Source: Gemmatimonadaceae bacterium (GTDB lineage: Bacteria > Gemmatimonadota > Gemmatimonadetes > Gemmatimonadales > Gemmatimonadaceae). From it: a stretch of DNA of 6,907 bases. The stretch covers positions 1 to 6,907 of the forward strand of contig JANXUN010000458.1 of the NCBI GenBank assembly GCA_025356185.1, in the 5' to 3' direction. A program made the translations under genes and the position numbers. Under the pieces are notes generated by a model. That model worked only from the letters and a program-made list of their open reading frames with translations. It did no database searches and was not told where the DNA came from. Shown here piece after piece: positions 6,737-6,907 of this stretch (positions are counted from its first letter, which is position 1; the number at the start of each line of letters is the position of its first letter).

Positions 6737-6766
6737 ATGTTCTCCGTTTACCGAACCAAACGCTGA
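6737..6766 (+). other. Nine-codon mini-ORF in the kinase leader
   Basis: ATG at 6737 opens a frame encoding MFSVYRTKR and stops at TGA 6764-6766, one base before the palindrome that covers the kinase start. It has no good ribosome-binding site. It might be a leader peptide or upstream ORF; equally it may be chance, since short frames are common. Confidence 0.2.
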
Positions 6767-6779
6767 CAGAGGTCCTCTG
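6767..6779. promoter_or_regulatory. Palindrome CAGAGG-T-CCTCTG over the kinase ribosome-binding site and start
   Basis: A perfect 6-base inverted repeat with a one-base centre. As RNA it can form a five-pair stem with a GTC loop. The left arm contains AGAGG (6768-6772), the only Shine-Dalgarno-like sequence before the kinase frame, and the right arm contains the candidate CTG start (6777-6779). It could block translation initiation when folded, or act as a DNA operator. Confidence 0.4.
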
Positions 6780-6907
6780 CGCACAACGATAGATCGGCTC
6801 AACGACGCCCTTCGCGACACTTACAGTTTCGACCGCGAACTCGGCGCCGGCGGCATGGCCACGGTGTACCTCGCGCACGACCTCAAACACGATCGCGACG
6901 TCGCCAT
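6777..6907 (+). CDS. Serine/threonine protein kinase (5' end, runs off right edge)
   Basis: Only about 43 codons are present. They read as the start of a eukaryotic-type (Hanks/Pkn) protein kinase: DRLNDALRDTYSFDRE leads into the glycine-rich ATP loop LGAGGMATVY (residues 22-31 counted from the CTG), then LAHDLKHDRDVA. The loop is followed, just at the window edge, by the place where the invariant ATP-binding Lys should come (VAxK). Such kinases are usually followed by a membrane segment and a sensor or repeat domain, not visible here. The start is uncertain: the frame has no ATG, GTG or TTG between the previous gene's stop and the kinase domain. CTG 6777 is chosen because AGAGG lies four bases upstream and it gives the short N-terminus normal for these kinases; ATA 6789 is another possibility. 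It lies 119 bases after the DUF2207 stop on the same strand. Confidence 0.85.
   Translation, partial: MRTTIDRLNDALRDTYSFDRELGAGGMATVYLAHDLKHDRDVA

Noticed and set aside
6264..6890. 208-codon antisense frame with long proline runs across the DUF2207 end and kinase leader
   Set aside because: The proline and leucine runs are the complement of the Gly/Ser codon tract, and the frame also covers the kinase start; no independent evidence for a gene.

Overview
The window reads as ordinary chromosomal DNA from a moderately high-GC, Gram-negative-type bacterium, most likely a Gemmatimonadota member. That is an inference. It rests on a lipoprotein-type sugar-binding protein (so a diderm envelope), a secreted DUF2207 membrane protein, and above all the start of a Ser/Thr kinase whose 'GGMATVYLAHD' glycine-loop segment is very characteristic of the expanded kinase families of that phylum. 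I see no IS element, phage gene, CRISPR array, rRNA or tRNA.

Layout. Positions 807 down to 1 (minus strand) hold the first 269 codons of an L-fucose/L-arabinose isomerase-family gene that runs off the left edge. A short divergent hinge (808 to 832, or to 937 depending on the permease start) separates it from a rightward sugar ABC transporter operon: permease (833-1972), lipoprotein substrate-binding protein (2053-3108) and tandem-domain ATPase (3108-4604, overlapping the previous stop by one base as TAGTG). After a small hairpin at the ATPase end comes a DUF2207 membrane protein with a long Ser/Gly tail (4708-6657). After a 119-base leader, a protein kinase gene starts at about 6777 and runs off the right edge.

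How it works together. The three transporter proteins form a complete RbsABC-type (CUT2) importer: tethered binding protein, permease homodimer and fused double ATPase. The divergent isomerase would convert the imported aldose to a ketose, so the left two thirds look like an uptake-plus-isomerisation module. The sugar cannot be read from the sequence: the binding protein keeps several ribose-binding-protein positions but not all. The DUF2207 protein and the kinase do not obviously belong to this module.

I did not find a convincing new system. The points most worth checking are the crowded divergent hinge with two plausible permease starts, phased TCAC repeats and an inverted repeat before the binding-protein gene, and the kinase leader. 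In that leader no ATG/GTG/TTG start is available in frame, a perfect palindrome covers the apparent ribosome-binding site and CTG start, and a 9-codon mini-ORF ends right against it.
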